Below are positions 58,890-64,000 of a stretch of DNA of 64,000 bases, one piece after another (within the stretch, counting starts at the first letter, position 1; the number at the start of each line of letters is the position of its first letter). The notes below the pieces were generated by a model. The model worked only from the letters and a program-made list of their open reading frames with translations. It did not search any database and had not been told where the DNA came from. The position numbers were made by a program, and so were the translations under genes. Source of the stretch: Chondrilla cf. caribensis (Eukaryota > Porifera > Demospongiae > Chondrillida > Chondrillidae); assembly GCA_964020155.1 (NCBI GenBank), contig OZ026560.1, positions 617,501 to 681,500 of the forward strand, in the 5' to 3' direction.

Positions 58890-58895
58890 AATAAA
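58890..58895 (+). terminator. Polyadenylation signal of GTPase copy 1
   Basis: AATAAA 17 bp after the TGA, in 'acgggaataaacaag'. Confidence 0.6.
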
Positions 58896-59235
58896 CAAGT
58901 GTCCAATCAGTATATCAACCTACTTTTCTGTATACAGAGTATGTGTGTGGGATAAAGTCCTCTAATTTATGTTATGTGTTATTTCAAGCATATATGTTCA
59001 TTTTTGTTTTGTTTATTTTCCATCTTTATTGTGGCAGCTGTACAAGCCACACAACTGGTGCGATGATATATATCTGTGTACTGGACTGTTACTCCACTAT
59101 CAATTGACTAGTGTATGGGTTCTACTGTCAATTAGAATATAATATTAAGATGTATAGACTCCAACAATATTCAGATGATTATGAGTAGTAGAATAGAAAG
59201 TTCTGTTATAATTATAGACACATTACATGATGTAC

Positions 59236-59276
59236 ACAAACACACACGCACGCACGCATGCACGCATGCACACAGG

Positions 59277-59315
<39 letters not shown>

Positions 59316-59345
59316 ACACACACACCACACACACACACACACACC
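59236..59345. repeat. (CA)n between the GTPase genes
   Basis: CA/CGCA/TGCA repeats with two 'caccacac' interruptions. Confidence 0.95.
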
Positions 59346-59669
59346 ACACAGAAGAGTTATGCATGATTCTCGTCCTCTGATAAAGTATCCAGCTACAAAT
59401 TCAATCCACCTTCACCGCTTTTCTGTCGCTTGTCAATTCATATTATTGTAGATAATAGAGGGACTGTGAGTTGATCACGTGACATGCGACTTGGCAGAGA
59501 ATCGGCCATTCAATCATGCTTCAATCATACTGTGGCCATGCAGTAATAATAATAATTAGTTTGCTTTCAGCCAACTTTAGTCCACGAGATTCCCTCATGG
59601 TGGATTGTTTATGGAGGTACATAGGCCTATATATACAAATTTACAAGGTGTAGCGTGGGAGCTGGCAAT

Positions 59670-62600
59670 ATGTCGGATGATCTCGACAGACTCCAGACAC
59701 CGACCCTTACCCGACGGACCGTACCAGCCGAGTTTCTGAAACCGGGACCTGTGAAAGTCATCTTCTTAGGAGTGAGTGTGGTGATTTAGACGTTATAAAT
59801 AACGCTGCCGCCTCCAGATTACGTTCACGTATACCCCGAAGGCTCAACCTAGTATGCATGGGCTTTGCGAATCATGATAACACACGCATGGCAATGTGGC
59901 CCGGAAGAACCTACAGCCCGACTAGCTGTTCGTGTCAAGGTTTTTAGGTCATTGATGTTTTATGGTACTATCGTGATGGCTGTGTCACAGAGCCCTTTGT
60001 AGTCGGATTGTAGGGGATGGGTGTTGGCCTGTGGTGTTCAACGGTTACTGTGACACTTATAATGATATGTAATTTATAGTGTTATATATATAGCATTTGC
60101 TTACAGTGGGCAACTTCACTGCAGTTAATTACTAATATGTTCAGTATGACCATAATGATTGTTGAACTTGAAACACTATAGATAGATAGATAGATAGATC
60201 ATTATTATTATAGTGCAACATGTCAACATTACAGACACTAGGACATATTGTCCAATGAAGCACTTATAGACAGACAAAAATTATACACATGTAAAAACAA
60301 CATGATCAGGAACAAAATCTGTCAGTCCACATAGTATAGATCTTCTTCATAATTGCTGGACTTCGACATGCAGCAGTCACAATCAATACAACTTTAGCTT
60401 CATCATTCAAGGTTGGAAAATCAATATATTGCTCCATCATCTTCTTCATGAGGGGGAATCTACTGGTTTGCCACGCACTACAGTGCAGTAGCCAGTGATT
60501 TAAGTCTTCAATATCTCCCGACGAACACTCCCTGCAAACACGAAGCTCTCTTGGGATCTGTCTCCATCGCCCAGTCTCGATACGGAAATGAGCTGTTCCC
60601 CCCCTCAATTGCATTAGCACACGCCTATAGATCTTTGATTGAAAATCGGCACACATGGGACTGATGCTGTCGCCAAGAGAATGGATTGCATGTAAAACAC
60701 TCAACTTCGGCCGCTCTACCATCTCCTTCCTCCAGTACTCCAAAACCTTTCTCTGCGCAATATCACTCAACATACGCTTTACTTCATGCCAAGACATCCC
60801 CTGTAGACTCTGACCACTAACATCAGACCATCCAAAAAGTGTGAGAAAATCCTTAAGATTGTTCAGCCATGGACCCCTGGACACGGAAATGGCATCTTTA
60901 GCTGCTCTACAAATAATACGGTTTTCAAACATGGGAGACAACAGAATCTTAAACCAGAAAACCACACATCTCAACCGAGCCTCCCACATTAAAGGGAAGC
61001 ATGACATTTCTGCCAAAAGAGATACCCTAGGATGGTTCCTGCCCACTCCAAAATATGTTCTTAGAGCCCTCAGTTGTAATTGCTCCAAAGAGTCCATTCT
61101 TTTAAGTAAGCCCCAAGCTTCTGCACCATACAAAAGAACTGAGTGAACCATCGACTCCATAAGTTTCTTAAATGTGCCACTATATACATCACCAACTGAA
61201 CGACATTTCTGTAACAAAACATTCAAGGCTAATTTGCCTTTCTCCACCCTCTGCTCCTGCATCAATTTCATTTCCAAATACTCGTCAACCTCACATCCAA
61301 GATACTTATATGAGGACACAAAAGGTAAGTGCTGACCTTGAATTGCAAGATCACCAGCACATCTCTTCACTCCTTTACTTCTGAAGTGTACGATTCCTGA
61401 TTTCATAACATTTATCCGAACGCCCCACTCATTACACCATTTCTCCAAAACCAAGAGACCACGTTTCAACTGTATTGCATCTTCACCAAACAAGGAGGTA
61501 TCATCAGCATACAACAAACCTGGTACTAAGGAGCCTCTACAACTGACACCACAAGCTTCATTCTTCAATTCAACTACCAAACTATTAATGTACAGAGAGA
61601 ATAACAGGGGAGAAAGAACACAACCCTGTCTTAAACCCGTACCTACTCCAAACTCATCACTGACCACATCAAGCAGCTTCACCTGACACCTACTATCGAA
61701 GTACAAAGCCTTTAAAAACCCCAAAAAACGACCTCTAACTCCATTTTGCCATAGACACTTCCATAACTTCTGCCTATCCACCCAGTCATAGGCTTTCTCA
61801 AAGTCAATGAACGCAGCCAACATGCCCTCAGGTTTTAGGGCCATCTGTGTTTGAGCCAAAAGAATCAATGATACTATTTGCTCAGGACAACCTCTGCCCT
61901 TTCGGAAACCACCCTGCTCATTAGCAAGTAGGCCATTCTCCTCAGCTACCACAGCCAGTCTCTCTTTCAATATAAGGCAGAAGACTTTACACACCACTGA
62001 TGTAAGGGAAATACCCCGGAAGTTATCTGGCACACATGCTCCAGCTTTATGTGACTTTGGCACAGGAACAATCAAACCTTTCCTCCACATCTTTGGAACC
62101 ATCCCCGACACCCAGCACTCATTAAACAAAGCTACCCATAAATTCCTCAAGACATTGGCACTCATCATGCGGATAGATACACCATCAGCACCAGGGGAAA
62201 TTTCACTATTAACTTGATGTAAGGCCCATTCAACCTCCTCAAGTGTAATCAGTCCATTCAGCTGATTGGAGTAATCAAGATTAGATAAGTGACAAGAATC
62301 AGGGACATTTGAACATTCCAAGGTCTCATCAGCCTGAGAGATCCCCCCATTTAGTAATGACTCAAAATAGTTCTTCCACACTTGTATAGCATCCTCACCA
62401 GTGACTGTACAACCATTGCCGTCCACTGCTTCCTTCACATTAACCGTACTTCTATTCTTTTCATTCAGACCAACTTTTCCAACCACATTCCAAAAATGTT
62501 TTGAATTATCAAGGTTATTCTCCAACTGGCATCTCAATCCCTCTTCAAAATCTCTCTTAGCTTTAGAAACAGCCTTGGAATACATCCTTCTCTTCTCCAA

Positions 62601-64000
62601 GTAACTTCTACGCTTTTTCTTCCTCACCTCTTTACTACCTTCATGCAACCAACTAGCCTCAGCTTTCCGCATATCTTTCCGCATCTTAGCAAGAGACTTT
62701 GTATACCATTTATTACCCTTAATTGGCTTCGGATTAACCTCTCTAAGGCCACTCATCATCACGCTAACAAGCCTCTCATATACCCCATCAAGACAACATT
62801 GATTACCATCAACGTTCTGTAAATCCTGCATAACTATAGCTCACTCAATATTATTGTATCTGTACTATCAGTTTGAATCCAAGTAGTCATGTAGTCCAAA
62901 GAAATTGTTAGAATTAAATTTTGAGTAATATACAAATTCTCCATGCATGTTCATTGATGTACAAGAAATGTATATTTACCTAGTAGATTCATTTTTGTTT
63001 TAGGATTCTTCTGTTGGAAAGTCTTGCATCATTAATTATTTAGTGAACAACGTTACAGTATGTCAAGATAAAGCTAAAAATACTGTATCCGGTGGACCTA
63101 GGTGAGTACAAAAGTGTAAACCTTTGAGGTATCACTTGATTGTGGTGGGTGAAGTATGAAAGGTATATCATCATGTCCATGTTATCCTTTACAATGAGCC
63201 AATACACCAAGATATTGTCTCTCAAGACCCTTAGCTCTAAAGGCCTAGATACAAAGATCTCTGTAGACAGGTTCTACGGTAATACTGCATGTATGTACAA
63301 GTGTACGTAATGATTAGAACTCTTATATTAGATTATAATTAATATCGATTTCAAACACTCAGCAACATAATGTTACGATTGTTAAACAATCCCTTACCTC
63401 AGGCCTTGCCTATGGCAGTGCATGGTTACGCTCACTGTAAACGGTGTTAAGCTCTTTATGTGTTGTACAATGTTATATAGTCTTGCTTAACTGCACGTGT
63501 TTTAAGGAGCTGATATCTATATTCTTGCACAGACCATTTGGAAGAGTACGAGTTAGTACTGGAAAAGGTGATGTAGCACTGGAATTATGGGACACTTGTG
63601 GATCTGAAAAGGTAAAAGGTTCACCACTGTATCAGTGGAACCAGTCTACAATTATCTTGCTTTGTTGTTTTCTCAATTCAGTACTTTGCTGTGGGACACC
63701 AGTTCATGCGTGGCTCCAATGCAGTTGTCTTTGTATATGACATCTCAGAACTTGTGAGTTCTTGTGGTGATGTATGATGTTTATACGTAGGTTGTCATGG
63801 TGATGCTGTGTTATATTACCCTTACACATTTCACCACACCTTAGGAATCATTTGAATCCCTTTTCAAAGGAAACAGTGAGCATAGATCCTGGCTGGATGA
63901 ATTCCTTGTGCATTGGTCGGACCAAGAGAAGGAGTTGCTTCCTATAGTTATCCTTGGGAACAAGGCTGATGATGAATATGAGTACAAAAGATGCCCTGAA
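59670..64000 (+). CDS. Ras/Rab-like small GTPase, copy 2 (3' partial)
   Basis: Exons in the window: 59670-59771, 63004-63101, 63533-63611, 63682-63753, 63845-64000 (continues). Exon lengths and phases match copy 1 apart from small N-terminal and switch-I differences. G1 GDSSVGKS (34-41) is canonical. G3 is again WDTCGSEK with Ser91 at the Gln61 position. G4 is an intact NKAD (156-159), unlike copy 1. Both proteins share [12 protein letters not shown] before G1 and [10 protein letters not shown] before G3, so they are tandem paralogues. G5 and the C-terminus lie beyond the window. Intron 1 (3.2 kb) is enlarged by an antisense LINE. A Rab-like trafficking role is inferred from the family only. 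Confidence 0.92.
60182..62832 (-). mobile_element. 5'-truncated non-LTR retrotransposon (LINE)
   Basis: Antisense insertion in intron 1 of GTPase copy 2. Its 3' end (plus-strand left) is a (GATA)n tail at 60178-60200. Possible target duplications ACTATAG occur at 60175-60181 and 62833-62839, directly outside the body. The upstream endonuclease region is missing, so insertion or later loss truncated it. The clade is uncertain (CR1/jockey/I-like by layout). Confidence 0.88.
60306..62831 (-). CDS. LINE reverse transcriptase ORF (841 aa, 5'-truncated)
   Basis: A single open frame with RT motifs in order: fingers NFRGISLTSVVCKVF (~270-284), motif A AFIDFEKAYDW (~340-350), motif B GLRQGCVLSPLLFSLYIN (~399-416), motif C LLYADDTSLFG (~439-449), then thumb/connection. 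A C-terminal Cys/His knuckle CRECSSG...HWLLHC lies near 780. No APE-type endonuclease domain precedes it, and the first Met sits at the truncation edge, so it need not be a true start. An intact frame implies a young insertion. Without the endonuclease it is unlikely to be autonomous. Confidence 0.92.
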   Translation of the reverse strand: MQDLQNVDGNQCCLDGVYERLVSVMMSGLREVNPKPIKGNKWYTKSLAKMRKDMRKAEASWLHEGSKEVRKKKRRSYLEKRRMYSKAVSKAKRDFEEGLRCQLENNLDNSKHFWNVVGKVGLNEKNRSTVNVKEAVDGNGCTVTGEDAIQVWKNYFESLLNGGISQADETLECSNVPDSCHLSNLDYSNQLNGLITLEEVEWALHQVNSEISPGADGVSIRMMSANVLRNLWVALFNECWVSGMVPKMWRKGLIVPVPKSHKAGACVPDNFRGISLTSVVCKVFCLILKERLAVVAEENGLLANEQGGFRKGRGCPEQIVSLILLAQTQMALKPEGMLAAFIDFEKAYDWVDRQKLWKCLWQNGVRGRFLGFLKALYFDSRCQVKLLDVVSDEFGVGTGLRQGCVLSPLLFSLYINSLVVELKNEACGVSCRGSLVPGLLYADDTSLFGEDAIQLKRGLLVLEKWCNEWGVRINVMKSGIVHFRSKGVKRCAGDLAIQGQHLPFVSSYKYLGCEVDEYLEMKLMQEQRVEKGKLALNVLLQKCRSVGDVYSGTFKKLMESMVHSVLLYGAEAWGLLKRMDSLEQLQLRALRTYFGVGRNHPRVSLLAEMSCFPLMWEARLRCVVFWFKILLSPMFENRIICRAAKDAISVSRGPWLNNLKDFLTLFGWSDVSGQSLQGMSWHEVKRMLSDIAQRKVLEYWRKEMVERPKLSVLHAIHSLGDSISPMCADFQSKIYRRVLMQLRGGTAHFRIETGRWRQIPRELRVCRECSSGDIEDLNHWLLHCSAWQTSRFPLMKKMMEQYIDFPTLNDEAKVVLIVTAACRSPAIMKKIYTMWTDRFCS

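Overview
The window looks like nuclear DNA of an early-branching marine animal. A sponge is my best guess, without certainty. Genes are split by many short GT/AG introns, GT/CA microsatellites are dense, and the gene set is animal: a 21-exon CACTIN, a broken THAP zinc-finger gene, Rab-like GTPases, FAM69/DIPK1-type kinases and a type I membrane receptor. I saw no prokaryotic operons, rRNA, tRNA or CRISPR.

Region 1 (1-36.1 kb) holds two near-identical DIPK1-like genes. Copy A (123-1407) is 5'-truncated by the window edge and copy B (12097-13773) is complete. They lie in a duplicated segment (1-2990 and 12290-15215) and each is followed by a satellite field. Two repeat superfamilies alternate there. 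One has a ~360-bp unit built around a ~50-bp near-perfect palindrome. The other has a ~187-bp unit bounded by GGTGCTTA...TAAGCACC inverted ends, with a 207/162-bp derivative (30-36 kb) that gained a 31-bp palindrome. In the second field the block ~17636-26795 is inverted relative to its neighbours and to the first field.

Region 2 (36.4-44.4 kb) holds CACTIN on the minus strand, reconstructed over all 21 coding exons (660 aa) with reading phase consistent at every junction. Its introns are full of GT/CA microsatellites and minisatellites. A THAP-domain pseudogene starts 83 bp away, head to head.

Region 3 (45.2-54.9 kb) holds a three-exon, 644-aa type I membrane protein on the minus strand. 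It has a signal peptide, a glycosylated ectodomain, one TM helix and a long cytoplasmic tail of repeated Tyr modules. Beyond it are minisatellites, including a ~0.9-kb polypurine tract, and one possible minus-strand coding exon.

Region 4 (55.1-64 kb) holds two tandem paralogous Ras/Rab-like GTPases. Copy 1 is complete (7 exons, 248 aa). Copy 2 runs off the window and has a 5'-truncated antisense LINE with an 841-codon ORF in its first intron. Both carry Ser where Ras has catalytic Gln61. Copy 1 also has NMVD in place of NKxD.

The notable novelty is the palindrome-cored satellite system, which shows block inversion, unit inversion, hairpin excision and module loss. I found no evidence that it encodes a protein system.
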